Origin: Limonium bicolor
Lineage: Eukaryota > Streptophyta > Magnoliopsida > Caryophyllales > Plumbaginaceae
Assembly (NCBI GenBank): GCA_023374045.1
Contig: CM041780.1
Coordinates: 167,081,074 to 167,145,073 of the forward strand
DNA length: 64,000 nucleotides
Direction: 5' to 3'
Shown: positions 23,121 through 35,960 of the stretch, one piece after another
Position numbering within the stretch: the first letter of the stretch is position 1
Layout: each line of letters starts with the position of its first letter
Made by a program: the position numbers and the translations under genes
Notes under the pieces: generated by a model
Database searches by the model: none
Told to the model about the DNA's origin: nothing
Seen by the model: only the letters and a program-made list of their open reading frames with translations

Positions 23121-23240
23121 AAAATAAAAAAACTTAAACCAGTCATGCATGAATTTAGATAAACTGTGGTGCAAAAATTTTCCATCTTGGACTTATATAT
23201 AAATGTTATTATAGCAATTTAAAGTTTAATACAAAATTAC

Positions 23241-23555
23241 TCTATCTCTTATGTCATGAACTTCCAACTCAGACATGCTACACGACAATGGATGTGTTCC
23301 CGCGATACAAATAGTCTTATGCCCCGTTCAGACTTTTGGATCAAGCTTTATCATAAATTTCCCTTTAGTTAGCTATAGTTAACTAATATTAATAGTTAGA
23401 CAAGTGTACAACTGGTGGGACCAATTAATAAATTAAACAAATAAAAAACTAACATGTAGACAAGCATTTATGAAAAAACTATTTAAAGTACATTAATGTT
23501 GTTATAGAACATCCTTAGATGAAAGGACCAAAATACCCTCCAGAAAATAGTTTAA
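23241..23555. other. Intergenic stretch
   Basis: No gene. It contains an isolated GCCCCGTTCAGACTTTTGG near 23321 that resembles a Harbinger-type end but has no partner that I can find. Confidence 0.4.
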
Positions 23556-23985
23556 GGGGCCGTTCGTTTGCAAGAGGTAAAAAACTGGCCCCAATAATGT
23601 GCCCATAAGTTACCCCATTCCAGCCCAGATTAAGGTCCACTTTTGAATTACCTCGTTCGCTGGTGAGATTATTTTTTCAACGGACAGAAACATTGAATAG
23701 ACAAAATTGCCCCTCCGGACAAGACGTATCCTTCATCTTCCTGTCGCACGCTTCTTTCTTTTCCTTTGCCCAGAAGCACACAATCTCACCACCTTCTCCA
23801 TTTTCCTGGCCAAACTTCGACATTCGGGACTCCACCAGCTTCGCGGTAAGTATCCCCATGTTTATTATACTGTTGGCTCTAGCTACCTTGTGATTTTCTT
23901 CGTCGAGGGAACACCTCTCAATCATTCTTCAACATCTTTGCAGGACAGAGAGGAGGACTACGAGAAAGGGTTGTGATTTTTCAAA

Positions 23986-24958
23986 ATGAACACACGGAGG
24001 AGCGTAAGTTTCTCTGTTTCCTTTCCTTTGGTAGAGTTCGAAAACACATACCTAGCATACCTATGTTGTTGGGACTTCCGAATGTTGCTATTACGCTTAG
24101 GTGACTATATGCCATTTTGATCACAGATTAATGTAGTCGTTGTTACTAGAGTAGGTTAGTTTTTCGCTCCACCCATCCAAAGTTACGTGTTTGTTGTTCT
24201 TTGGTTGGTGATTATTAATACTATACTGTATTACTGGGTTCTGAAAGGTGTGGTGAGAAAAACCAACTACCGTATCTGTAGACTATATGTACATAATGCA
24301 TCTGTTTCATTACCAAATTCGGTATGGTGTTTGGCTGCACCAGATTCTTAACTAGTTGTCTCGAAAAACAGTAGATCATAGTTGGGGTTAGTCAGTGGCA
24401 GTGGTTATTACATTCTGTTGAGTTAGCTAATGATAATGTTTAACTATCTAACCAGTTTTATGTTGTGCTGAAATTGTACCTAAAAATTTGGTTGGAACAT
24501 TGTGCAGTCTTCTTCAACAGGGAGGAGTTTTAATCAGTTAACTACCACATACATCAACTGTGATTGTCAGTGTCCAGCTCTGTTGCTAATCTCTTACACC
24601 GTCGAAAACTTTGGTCGTCTATTTTTCAAATGTAACACTTGTGGTTTCTTCAAATGGTGGGACACGGTTAACCGACCTACCAGCGGATGGCCTGCTGACG
24701 GCAATGCAGCACACAATGTGGTTCATCGCACTGATAATCTTACCCTTTTTATTAATCTTCTGGAAACTAACAATGAAACTACAGTAGGCATTAAAGGAGT
24801 TGTCACTGATATGTCTGAGAATCTGAACAACATCAAGAGACCTCAGTTACAGCTTTGGAGAATGGGGTTGAGGAGGTTAAAATGATGATATCGAAGATGC
24901 TACTTGTCCTACACGCTTTTGTGATTGCTACAATTGTGTATTCGGTGTTAGTCTAGAC
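23986..24958 (+). pseudogene. Element A: GRF zinc-finger membrane protein, frameshifted
   Basis: Exon 1 (23986-24003) encodes only MNTRRS, followed by a GTAAGT donor. Exon 2 begins at 24508 after a TGTGCAG acceptor and continues in phase (SSSTGRSFNQL). The GRF zinc finger CDCQCPALLL...FFKCNTCGFFKWWD follows. The frame breaks after LQLWR near 24860; the membrane segment (MLLVLHAFVIATIVYSVLV) continues in another frame to a stop at about 24957. In element B the same gene is intact. The shared tiny first exon (M-x-T-R-x-S) supports this gene model in both. Confidence 0.7.
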
Positions 24959-25268
24959 ATTAGTAGAACAAACCATTGTAATCTCTTCTTTTTTGTGTAA
25001 CAATTCTAGTTGTTGCAGAATCTTTAGAATTTTTGTAATTCGGCCATATGCAGTTTACAACTATAAGATGTAATGTTTAACAACTTTAACTCGACTAATT
25101 TGGTGTGTACTGGTACTTACATATGTTGGACCTAATGCTGTTGTAATATATGTTCAGGTTTTCGAACACAAGCTCTGCGCTTTCTCTGTCCTTCTTAGTG
25201 CTTGCTCCAGTATTCTACAAATATCAGTAATTACATGTCATTGTGTGTGCAGTGAATGTGTTTATAAC

Positions 25269-25884
25269 AGGGACAACTTGTGCCTGAATACGATCCTCAT
25301 GTGTTGTTTGATTTGGCTTCAACTGCTGTTACTGTTAATAATGGTTATGCTTTGACGAGCAGGTACATTGTTGGCCATACCATTTTTGTCCCCTTATTTT
25401 CATTAACAACAAACTGGCACATTCATTTGATGTGATCTAACCCTTTCTGGTTGTTGTGCGCGGCGAGGACTTGCCAGCAAACAACATTAGTGGGAATTTG
25501 AATCTTGCAGTTGCAGCTCCTCAAACGGAAATTAATGCATTATTGGACAGTGCACCCATTGCTTCATACCAACATCATACAACAACAAAAGCTGCTGATG
25601 GAGAAGGAATATGTCATGCTAAGGGAAGAGATGGGAGTACCCATCAAACGCAGATTGTTGTTGCGCTTATGGCAGCGAATGTTTCTAAACGACCGAAATG
25701 TGAACAACGCAACATGCATTTTGAGGTTGGACAGCCAAGTAAATGTGTAAAAGTTGAACGAAATGAAGCCACCTGTTCATCACCAGCGCAGTCCTCTGAT
25801 GGTGGTAAAGAAACAGATTCGAGTTACATGATAATAGAAGCTGCTTCTGAAGACGAGACCTCTGATGGTGGTGAAGAAACATAA
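25269..25884 (+). pseudogene. Element A: acidic FEVG-motif protein
   Basis: Counterpart of the gene at 46715-47437. Homology starts right after an AACAG acceptor with GQLVPEYDPHVLFDL and, after a disrupted stretch, resumes at 25456-25884: HTKGRD-type region, IVVAL, HFEVGQPSKCVKVE and the acidic tail SSYMIIEAASEDETSDGG. The middle does not align in one frame, so either an extra intron (donor near 25361) or mutation is present. No known domain; function unknown. Confidence 0.5.
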
Positions 25885-26403
25885 TTGATAGAGATTGATT
25901 CAGACTAAATTATTTTGTAATCAGGGTTGAAAATCTATTCTTTTTTGGCATGTTATCTCTGGGTCTTGTTGATGCTCTAGTGTTAAGTGCATTTACAATC
26001 ACATTTTGTGAGCAAACAACTACTACTTTTGTGTGGAAACAGTTTTTGCCCATCAGTGAGATGTCATTTACTGCTTAACTGTTTTTGTATCACAACTCAC
26101 TAATCAAATATTGTTTGGAAAAATACATTAACTTGTGCAGTATCTGCAAGTAATTCATGTTATAACCAGAAGATAGCAAAAGTGGATGGTTCATTACATA
26201 AGATTTTAAAGTGGTCAACACAAGCAAATAAAGTGGGCGTACTTGTAATGCTAAAAATTCACTAGCAAGTTCATAGTGACTGTATATTATTTTTAGTTGT
26301 GCGTGTTACAAACAAGACACCCTCATATCCAAGATGGAATACCATTTTCTTAAAGCTAGCCACCACCAGCTACATAACATCGTCACTAATAATACACTTT
26401 GTG

Positions 26404-26712
26404 CTTTAATGCGACTTCGTTCCAAATCTCTATAAATATTTCCAGTAATCCTCATCAACGCCGGGGGGTTTGGGTCCCCTGAAACGATTTCCATCACAGT
26501 CGGCATCTTCTAGTTCCGCAAAGTTGTCGTCCACATCCTCGGTCTTCATCTTCATCTCCACTTTTACTTCAATATTATAAGACTTCTGCATAACCTCAGA
26601 CATAATCTGTTCGCATTTAACCTTTTTCTTGATAGTTGTGGATGACCATTGTTGCTGCTGTTGTTTTCTGTTTTCAATTTTGCATTCAGTTTTCCCCTTG
26701 TCATCATCCTGC
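26404..26712 (-). pseudogene. Element A: small acidic protein, decayed
   Basis: Counterpart of the gene at 45971-46276. It begins after a GTGCAG acceptor (minus strand), where the frame kept in B has no convincing ATG, and runs through a Gln-rich segment, CEQIMSEVM and VKVEMKMKTEDVDDNFAELE to the conserved end FRGPKPPGVDEDYWKYL. A TAG stop replaces the Gln codon that follows Leu in B, cutting the last residues. The C-terminal motif is far better kept than the rest. Confidence 0.6.
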
Positions 26713-27159
26713 ACTATACAACAAAGTAGGGAACACATTGAATAAATCTACTACTGAATATATAAGGAACTATAAAATATGCAGTAGCACAAATTTGTCA
26801 TTCATTTGAACAAATCCACGCTCTCCAACACATCTAGTTTGCATCTGCAGAAAGTTTTTGCGGTCGAGAAAATTATCACAGGCAAACAATTTCGAATCAA
26901 CAACACTGTGGTACAATGCAGTGGACTCGACAATCCAAAGATTCGGTAAAAAGGCAGATGCATTCATACCTTAGTGACGATTAGGGACTCCAAAGGTCCC
27001 TTCGAGACTCGACAAAAAAGAAGATGCTGACTGGGGATAAGGTAGGGATGTGTCGTTATGCGTATAGGCATATATATATAGGGACAAGTTGCTCAACAAC
27101 TATTTAAAAAAATAAAAAAACCCTCACTAGTGGAAAAAATATATAAAAAAAACGGTCTA

Positions 27160-27530
27160 TAAATGACGGTTCTGGTGATAACTGTCTTTTAAGCCTGTTG
27201 GATACGCGCGCGCGCAACTTAAAGAAATCTTAAACGACGGTTCGCCTGAAACGGTCGTTTAAGATGCCTGATTTCAGCGCGCCAAAGTATCTTAAATGAC
27301 GGTTCGCCTGAAACCGTCATTTAAGTTCTATTTTAAACCACGGTTTCAGGCGAACCGTCATATAAGATACTTTGGCGCGCACGCGAAATGACCTTAAGTG
27401 ACGGTTTGTCGGAAACCGTCTTTTAAAACAGGTAGACGCGCGCGGAATGAACTTAATAAGCGACGGTTTGGTGGAAACTGTCTTTTAAAATATGTTAAAA
27501 GACACAGTAATTAATAAACTGTCCTTTAAA
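27160..27530. repeat. CACTA subterminal palindromes
   Basis: About six copies of a 28-30-bp inverted repeat of the form TGACGGTTCGCCTGAAACCGTCATTTA, spaced by GC-rich CGCGCGC segments. Two more copies lie at the right end (33656-33745). Repeated subterminal motifs are where CACTA transposases bind. Confidence 0.8.
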
Positions 27531-27611
27531 ATATGTTTAAACACATAAATTAACAGAGTCTGAAAAATAGTATAGAGTAATAAAAATTTAAATTAGTTTA
27601 CATGTTGGTTA

Positions 27612-30600
27612 TGTAACACCCCTATCCACAATCACGTAACAATCTCTCTCGTAGCAATAAGTAAAACGTCTCGCAGCGGAAAATAAATAACAATTACAAA
27701 ACTCACTCGGGTGTCACCGGCGATTACTCGCCCATGCGAGCAACGAAGCCAAAACTACAACCAACTTCCAACATATACAAACTGCTAACCGCCGTGATAA
27801 CGAGAAAACTCCTATACATCATTCTAAGTCCATAACCTAAACAACGACATGAGTCGTTACCACCGAATTACAAAATCCATCTTACAATCATGTCGAATTA
27901 AATGAACTCTGATTACCCTGTTCCCGCACTTCGGCTCCGGCGATAATCAACAACCTGCATGAGTGTAGTATCAGCGATAGACGCTGAGTATGCCGGGCCT
28001 GGACCCTAATGGTCACTTGTCATTTTAGCCATCTTATTATTAGATTGCTTTCATGCTTTACCATTTTACAGTTATAATCAATATTGCAATATAAATGTAT
28101 AATATACATAATCATCCATCCAAATATTCATAAACATTCAACCATCCATCCAAATATCCAAACATTCATTTAATACCACAAACAACATTTGTATATCGAA
28201 CGTATCCAACAATAACAATATGATGTACAATGTACATTCGCCGTAGCGTATACCATCCTTCATTAATTTCAATTTAACTTGGCCTTCAAGGCCCCATCCA
28301 TATGTACAATGTACAATCGCCGTAGCGTACAGCTTCCATAGTTAATTTAACTTGGCCTTTAAGGCCCCATCCATCCAAACCATTTTTGATAAATATCAGT
28401 TGGGCGTCATGTTAGGACAACTCGATAACCTCACCATGGACAGTAGTCCTCCCGTACACACAAAGGTGCTCATTTCGCCAGAGGTCCGGAGGCCCCTGAC
28501 TCTCTTATGTCTCGTAAGACGTCCATATAAAGGCCGTAGCCACCTGATCCACGATCCAGTTTGGGCTCGTTGGATATAACCTGGAGCGGAATCCAATTAG
28601 GAAACCCCTCAGTGATCACAAATGTGCAACCAAGTAGTTCGTAAACTACCGGGATTCCTCACCTCAACTCATACCATCTCTCTCTCATAATGTTTAAGAT
28701 CTGCTCTTAGCCTTATGGAGAATAATTATTAGTTAGCTGCCCAATGGGTCTCACGCATACCTAGAAGTAATCTAGGTTATATTCATGTTCGAGATCCATG
28801 CTCTAGAGACCGACAATGTCGTGACTCGTCCCTAAGTGTTTTACTTAGGTTACCATATACTTAATATTAATATCATGGTATTATATCAAGTAACCGTCAT
28901 GTCATCACAACGCATATGTATGTTTTATAAGTCGATCTATAGTCGACGTAGTGTTAGTCCCGTAGGACGCTCGTGCATAAATAAATAATGCAGTAACACT
29001 TAATCACATACATGTATCCACACACATAACACACAAGTTATACCAACCAAATCCGAGCCCAAGAAGCAACCTTAGGACAACTCGGATCAAACCCCTTTAC
29101 ATACCGTTCACCCTGATCGTATTACGGTGGAGTATGAATCAGCAAGATCCTATGCTCTGTGTAGTCCACTAGCTCGTCAAGCGTCTTGTCAGAAGTATAA
29201 TCTAAACGGTATTAAAACTATGAGTCAGTCTCCATGACTAACTACATCCGGTATTTCCGAATAATAAGTAACCCCGACAGTTCACCTTGTTTTCTACAGT
29301 TATTGTTACGGGTTTCTCTAAAACAGTCGGCTTTGTTACTTAAAACTCATACGTCATAATATTTCAACTGTTAAGTTTAATTCGTTGTATTTCTTTTTAA
29401 TCTTATCCACCATCTAGTTTAGGTATATAACCTATAGTTACATGTATGCATGCATGATTGTATTATTTATTATATTGTATCATTCTCCCACCATCAATTA
29501 TAATACAATGTATTATATGATCCATTTATCTTTAGCAAATAATATTTGCATCCAAAATTCATAACTTATAGTTCGTAACTATATTTTTTTAAATAACCAC
29601 CACCATTAAATCATATGGTTTCCAACCAAAATATATATCCACCTTATATACATTATTCTTGTGTATGTATATATTTACCACGTAGGTAATTCCCATGAGT
29701 TTAATAAACTCTTATATTTTATGTTACATTTTATCATTTTATTAGATGATTTCCCATTAGTTGTATTATATTATACAACTTATATTAAGATTATTATCCT
29801 AACATGAGTAACATTTTATGTTGTATAATTACAACTCCTAAGGTTTATTCCGTAAACACCTTAGTTTATAAATCTCATGTATTTATAGTTCGTCACATTA
29901 TTTTATGTGAATATCCTTCCTTATATTAATTTCATCTAAACCATATAATTGTTACAACATTTATACATTATAGACCTTAGTCTAAAATTCTTTTTCCAAC
30001 ACTTATTAATTCGGTACAGCCCTTGAATTTATTTAAATTCCATTTTGACCACAAAACATTATGTAATGTCATACCTTATACTAATATCATTTGATATGAT
30101 ATTTTTATCTCCTTTAATTAATAACCTATAGTTTTTATACCAAACTATTTATTATTGCCGCATGGGCACCATATCAAAACCACATTCTTTTTCATAAACC
30201 ATAGTTTCCTTTATTTACAAAATCACCTCATTATTAACACCATGTTATATATACAATTTAATATAACATTTTAACCTTAATATAAATATAACCTATGGTC
30301 AATATTTATAAAATACTGAACAGACCCAAAACTGTTCAATAATTGCCATTTGGCCCTATTTATAACATATAGTTTTATTATATCATTAAAACTATATATT
30401 ATACACATATCTTATTAAATACTCTTATATAATTCTAAAAATCACCAAATTTCTCCAAAGGGTTATAAATATCCTTATTAACCCATATACTTTTGGTATT
30501 CACATTTCCACCACCTATGTTTCTCCAAAGTGTCATAGTGACATAATAAATATATATTATACATATATAGTTCATTTTAATTCCAAAATCAACCCAATAA

Positions 30601-33197
30601 ATTCCTAATAGCACATGGGTGTTTATAATACCATTTTACACCCTTAATTTTTGGTAATAACATATTCACCATATATGTTATAAAAATATTACCATAAGAT
30701 ACTTATCTTTATTATGGAACCTTAAATACGTTATTTAACTTATCTAATTTGGTCAAAACCTACCATATGGTCAAGGTTGACCTCCTTAATATTTCCTTGA
30801 CCATTAATTCCTAATAATTACGGTTTATACCCAAACTTTCTAGAAATCACCATTTAACCCCAAAACCTTATAAAATCTTATAAACTTTACTTTAAATCCT
30901 TGTAACCTCTAATTTTCGGCCTTATTTTTATAAAGCCCCCAAATTTAATTTAATTACATCTAAGACCCCATTTCTTTTCGGTAATAATTATATATCACCT
31001 AAACTTGAATAAAAGCTTGTAAATGCATAAATAAAATGGCCTAAAGTACATGGCCTTATTACAAACATTTGCTCACAAAATAAATTACACATAAATGTCC
31101 CAAAATACATATAAATCTCGGCCTCACCATAGATTTTTCCTTTAATTACCAAACTTCCACATAATGTCTTAAATTTGACAATTATGCTTGTTTAATTAGT
31201 TATAAAATTTATTAAACCATCCCTTAATCATTTTAAGGTCAAACATGACCTTATTATACTTCTTCACTCACGGCAATTAATGTTCATAAGCTTAAACTTG
31301 TATTAATGTATCAAATTAAGGTTTTAAGTGATTTATACCTTGATTTAACTTAGGTAGAGCCTTGTTTGGTTCGCCACCTTAAGGAGAAATTCTCCACAGC
31401 TTGATTTACTTGTCTTCATGTAGAAAACAAGACATGATTAATCTCCACACATGAGCTAACCATGAGAAGTAATTTAAGTCATGAAAATCATGAATTTTTA
31501 CCTTAGATCTTCAAGCTTGTTGTAGATCTACCTCGGCCCTATTTTTCCAGTAAAGAAAGAGTATCAAAACACTCTTGAAAACAAGGCACAAAACCGTGGG
31601 TAATTAGCTTGGAAGATGGCTAAGTTTTACCTTGTTTAAGATGCCAAAAATGGTGTTTTTGGCTTGGATATAGCTACTCCTTGTAGATCTTGGTATACCA
31701 ACTGAATCCACATAAAAAGGAGAAGAAAATAAGGCTAGGGAACCAAGGTTTACAACCGAAATTCACAAGGAAGAAGAGATATGTGCTTAGAGCACATTTT
31801 TACCTTAAATGGTCAAGACTTGAACTTTCCTCCTTAGATCTTGTTATGACCAAGAATGAACCTTCCTTTAACCTCCAAAACACTCTACATAAATGTATAG
31901 AAATGGTTGGAGTCTAGATCAATGGAAAAAGGAAAGAAAGATGAAGAAAATGGGCATTTTTATGCCTTAGGAGCTTACCTAGAGCAAGAGCTCTCATCAA
32001 TGGAGCTTGAACACTTACCTACGGTTGAGGAGGAGCCAAAGAGAGGGTTTGGCAAGGAGTCCCACGGTTGGAATGGGACTAATGAGGAAAATGACCTAAT
32101 TTGGCTTAAAACACATTTTTTGCATTTTTTTATGATTTTAGTGACTTGATGACTCACCAAGGCTTGATTGGTGTTGAAAAATCGTTGGAGACAAAGCAAG
32201 GAGGCAGCCGGCCATGATTGAGAAAGGTGGTGTATAATTGATTCCAATTTGATTCAAAAATGGACTAATAATGTTACTTTAATCAATAAGTGTAAGGTGA
32301 GTCACTATCCTTGTCTTGTCTTGCTTGGAGCCACCGAATGACAAGGAGAAATGAGGCTCCAAATCGGCAGCACTCACATGGGTAAGGTAAGTGGTAGACA
32401 ACTTTTGTGTTTTAATATGTTAAAGTTTGCTTTTCCTTATTTTATGCAAAAGTAATGAGGTATAAATAATTGTCACATGGGAATTGTCACATGGTCTGTT
32501 AAGAGACTTATTCCACTGATTTTATGTAGTCCAATTCGTGGTCAATGGTCAACATTGACCAACTTAGTCAATGTTGACCCAAACGGGCCCCACTTTAGGG
32601 TTTTATTAATATTTTAATATTAAATTTGTAAAAATTTGTAAATTTCTGGAATTAAATTCCTAATATGATATAATATGATATTTTATCATATTTAAAGGTA
32701 ATTATAACCTTTTAGCCCATTTAAAACCAATTTAGAAGGCAATTTCACAAAAACGTGCTTTAAGGAGTTTTAGTGCACATTTTGTGTCTCAAGGAGTTTC
32801 TGAGCTTGGTTTTCTTTGAAAACGGTTTTTTTGTGTTCCTTACATGATATTTGCTCATGGTATCCAATTTTATATCATTTAGAGGTCATTAGACCTTTAA
32901 GGTTTCTTAGAGCACATTTTTGCCCTTCTTAACCTTGAAGCATGTAAATGCTTGTTTTTTGTGTTGGAGTGTTGTCCAACAATTTTAATATGTTTAATAA
33001 TGTGTTAATAAGCTTAGGACAAATTTTTAGGTCCTAAGAAGTTCATTTGGGTATTTATTTACCCTAAACAGTCAAAGGGTGCAACATCTTGCTTTGTGTT
33101 GACCACTGTTGTTCTCAGTTGACTTTTAAGGCATGTTTAGGCCTTAATTAATGTGATTAGATATTTAATCCATGTTTTATTAGTTTGGGGTATTTCA
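27612..33197 (+). mobile_element. Giant non-coding LTR-like element, 5.59 kb
   Basis: Begins TGTAACACCCC and ends GGGGTATTTCA, partly inverted ends, with a perfect 5-bp TSD GGTTA (27607-27611, 33198-33202). CGCAGCGG lies about 55 bases from the start, as in the element at 1404-5958. No gag, pol or internal LTR copy is visible; the scattered short open frames near 31.7-32.2 kb have no family resemblance. It is best explained as a solo LTR of a very long-LTR retrotransposon, or as a LARD. Confidence 0.75.
32540..32579. promoter_or_regulatory. W-box-like TTGACC cluster with hairpin
   Basis: GGTCAACATTGACC and GTCAATGTTGACC form an inverted pair six bases apart. The 40 bases contain five TTGAC/GTCAA cores, the binding site of WRKY factors. 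A second cluster is at 30750-30808 and a looser one at 33070-33122, all inside the LTR-like element. A regulatory role is inference. Confidence 0.4.
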
Positions 33198-33516
33198 GGT
33201 TAAACTTCACAAAATAGGTAGGGAGATATTGCATGTATATATAATTTAATAAAATTTATATTTTATAATTAGAATTAATTTTTTACTTTAGTAAATTAGT
33301 CTTTTTATAATTAACATTGTAACTATATGTACATATATGTAATCTTATAATATCTTTAGTATGTATATAATACGATGCTTATTTACCTATTACGATGCCT
33401 TACTACTTATTATAATTTGTATAGGAGTGAACATAAATTGGAATTAAAATTCCAATAATGAAAAGATTAAGTTATAATTGCTACATATGTGTTTTGTTCA
33501 TAAAATGAACGAGTTT

Positions 33517-33641
33517 GATGTTGTAGTCTAGTGGTTGGGGGACGCGTGTGTGGGTACCATCGGTCGTGAGTTCGAATCCAGACGACACCACTACAGAATA
33601 GAAATTAATCTAGTCGCATTAGACTAGATTCATTTTTTTTT
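33517..33641 (+). mobile_element. tRNA-derived SINE
   Basis: An A-box-like TAGTCTAGTGG (33524-33534) and a B-box-like GAGTTCGAATCC (33568-33579) are spaced as in a tRNA gene, and the flanks can pair like an acceptor stem (GATGTTGT with ACGACACC). A short hairpin and a T-rich tail follow. No plausible anticodon arm was found, so it is a SINE and not a functional tRNA gene. Confidence 0.65.
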
Positions 33642-34556
33642 ACATTCCAGAGCTTTTAAAAGACGGTTTTCGAACCGTCGCTTAAGATAGTTGACAAAAA
33701 ACGACGGGGGTATAAAAGACGGTTCAAAACCGTCATTTTTGAGCGGTTTCGACCGCATTTTATGCCTCCGTCCGCACCAGTGCCTTCTGTTACAGTGATG
33801 ACTGATGTGCATGCCTATGAGATAGCATATGTAACAAGGGTATGTGTGTCTGATGTAATTCAGACTACTTAACCGCACTTGTCCAATATAAACAAAAAAA
33901 ACTCCTACAATATTTGCGATGTGGGAGTCGCTTGATGAACGAACCAAAGACAACAAAGAAACCATCTGTTTTTGTGCAATGTCATTGCGGGTCCACCTCT
34001 TGAAAATGAAAAATAGCAAAAACCCAGCATATAGTTCTAGGTGTGGTCTACGCATTCAAGGGTGCCACATGGTTGACAATGTTGTGTGCGTATGTAATAA
34101 TTCGAACTAGTGAATGACAATTGCACAATATAAAGAACTCAATCTTAATACACTACTTGCGATGTGGGAATGGCGATCAGGGACTCACTGCTGCTGTTTG
34201 AAGCCACTATCCGTAACACTCAGAGATGATGAATATTCACTTTGACATCATTATCACACAACATATATGCACTGCTAAGAAATCAGCATATTGCACAGCA
34301 GGCGACAAACAAACTAAGATGTTGTAACTGTCACAACATGCAATGGATAATGCATTGCACACACGCAAAATGAAGGATACATCACCAGTCATAGACATTA
34401 ACCTTGGTGTTCAATAACTAATCAACACATTACACCTTCATGTTTCAGCATACACAAGCAGAACCAGTACAACAGATTCAGTACCAGCCGGTACATGAGC
34501 ACATTCAAAAGCCAAAAAGGTCATTAAATCAACAGTTCGTCTAAGTCATTCTTGTT

Positions 34557-35960
34557 CTACTTCTTGCTCCAACCATCTGCTGAGTAATTCTCTTTCAGTA
34601 GCACCATTTCAGCAGAACCATTATGAGTAGAGCTTGAAGAAGTGTCTGCACAGTCATCGTCTTCTTGTTCAGGGACAAAATAAGGTGCAACATCGATTAT
34701 TTGAAAGCAAGGGTCTCCATACTTGCTCATTATGATGAAGTTGTGAAGGGCAAAGCATGCATTGACAATTTGGATTTGCTTCAGCAATGGATAGCTTGGG
34801 ACTTTCAAAAGTATTTGCCACTGAGACTTCAATACTCCAAAACTTCTCTCTATTACAAATCTTAACGAAGAGTGACATTTGTTGAACAGTTCTTTACCAT
34901 CTCTAGGGTTTTCTGCCCTAAACTCTGCTTGATGATATCTTACTTGTGTGTGTGGTGTCATCAAACCTTCTCTATCTGGGTAACCTTTATCTCCAAGGTA
35001 GTACTTACCTATTTCATAACAAAAAATGTTAAAACCATTTTGAACAATAACAACAAATGCAAAAACAGATAGGGTTCACTTAAATTGCAATGCAATAGTA
35101 CCTGCAGGTGGCTTTGGGAACTTCTGTTCAGGTTCATTTACACAACTGAAATAGACTCTACTGTCATGGGCTGAGCCTTCCCAACCGGCACACACAAATA
35201 TAAATAGCAAATCAAAATCACAAATATCAAGACTGTTGATGAATCTCATTCTTTCTTTCTCGGGCACCGTAAGTTCTACATGACATCCATCAAGTGCGCC
35301 AACGCAATTCTATGATAACATACACAACATGTTATAGTTGCATTAAAAAAAACAATGCAAGGAAGTATGAGTTGTAATAACATTTTGGTCCTTGTACCTC
35401 GAAGTATGGATGGTATTTTGTATTGTTTAATATTTGAGGTGGTGTTGAACGAAACAACGGATCTCGTGGCCTTACCAAATCCTTACCAAGTCTGCCTACA
35501 GCTTGAAGTATGTCACCAAAGTGATCTGAGACTGACGAACCAGAATGCTGGAACCTTTCCATCGTGTCTCGGTTTGCACATCGATGGCTAAGAGTCCTCA
35601 AAAACCATGCTACTCTATTGCAACTGATATGTATGCACGATTGTTAATGAAATACTTATACTCCAGCATGTGACATAACATTAAAAATGTATCTCGGTTC
35701 ATTCGAAGGGCATTGAAACATATAACTTCGTGACCATTCAGTAGTTCATTTATCCAGTTTGCGCCACTAAGCGTTGATGTATGCATAGGACATTTAACAT
35801 GAACATTCAACTGTGCAGCTATTTCCTGAATCAACTTAACAACCTGTCTCTCAATCTGTATGTCAATGCAAATTGCATGACATAGTTTTCTCATCATTTC
35901 GGGATCTTCACCAATTATCTGCATTACCCTCCTTAATTGGTGTGCAGACAATCTGACCAT
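34557..35960 (-). pseudogene. Element A: Harbinger DDE transposase, frameshifted
   Basis: Three exons on the minus strand, with the same intron positions as element B: 35960-35398, 35309-35102, 35008-34557. The N-terminal region reads CPMHTSTLSGANWINELLNGHE; the middle LRTLSHRCANRDTMERFQH is almost identical to B. The catalytic Asp of GALDGCHVEL, the Asp of EGSAHDSRV and the Glu of VIERSFGVLKS are present. A one-base deletion near 35612 breaks exon 1 after AYISVAIE, and exon 2 lacks about eight residues between RFIN and CDFDLLF that B retains. Inactive. Confidence 0.85.

Larger units (their letters stand above)
21437..23240. mobile_element. Foldback element FB2, carrying two nested MITEs
   Basis: The left arm (21437-21803, interrupted by a MITE) shares CTAAATTCAAGCTCTTCAA and TGGATATGTTTTGACAACTT with FB1. 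The right arm (about 23132-23240) is an inverted, shortened copy. Its core is a different repeat from FB1's, based on CACCACAAAACAATAATA. It appears to be a family with conserved arms and exchangeable interiors. Confidence 0.65.
27125..33782. mobile_element. Small CACTA element inserted in Harbinger A, enlarged by a nested LTR-like element
   Basis: Left end CACTAGTGG and right end, inverted, CACTGGTGC are flanked by a perfect 3-bp TSD CCT (27122-27124, 33783-33785), as for CACTA (En/Spm) elements. Without the nested 5.6-kb insertion it would be only about 1.1 kb and non-coding. Both subterminal regions carry repeated GACGGTT palindromes. It separates element A's transposase from its acidic-protein gene. 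Confidence 0.85.

Noticed and set aside
22533..23185. Identical peptides predicted on both strands
   Set aside because: A consequence of the palindromic MITE, not two genes.
23321..23345. Extra Harbinger-type end GCCCCGTTCAGAC
   Set aside because: No inverted partner at a sensible distance.
31690..32247. Open frames of 75-90 codons in the LTR-like element
   Set aside because: Overlapping on both strands, lysine-rich by composition, no similarity to gag, pol or any family I know.
33517..33590. Functional tRNA gene
   Set aside because: A- and B-box-like motifs exist but no convincing anticodon arm; SINE-type tail follows.
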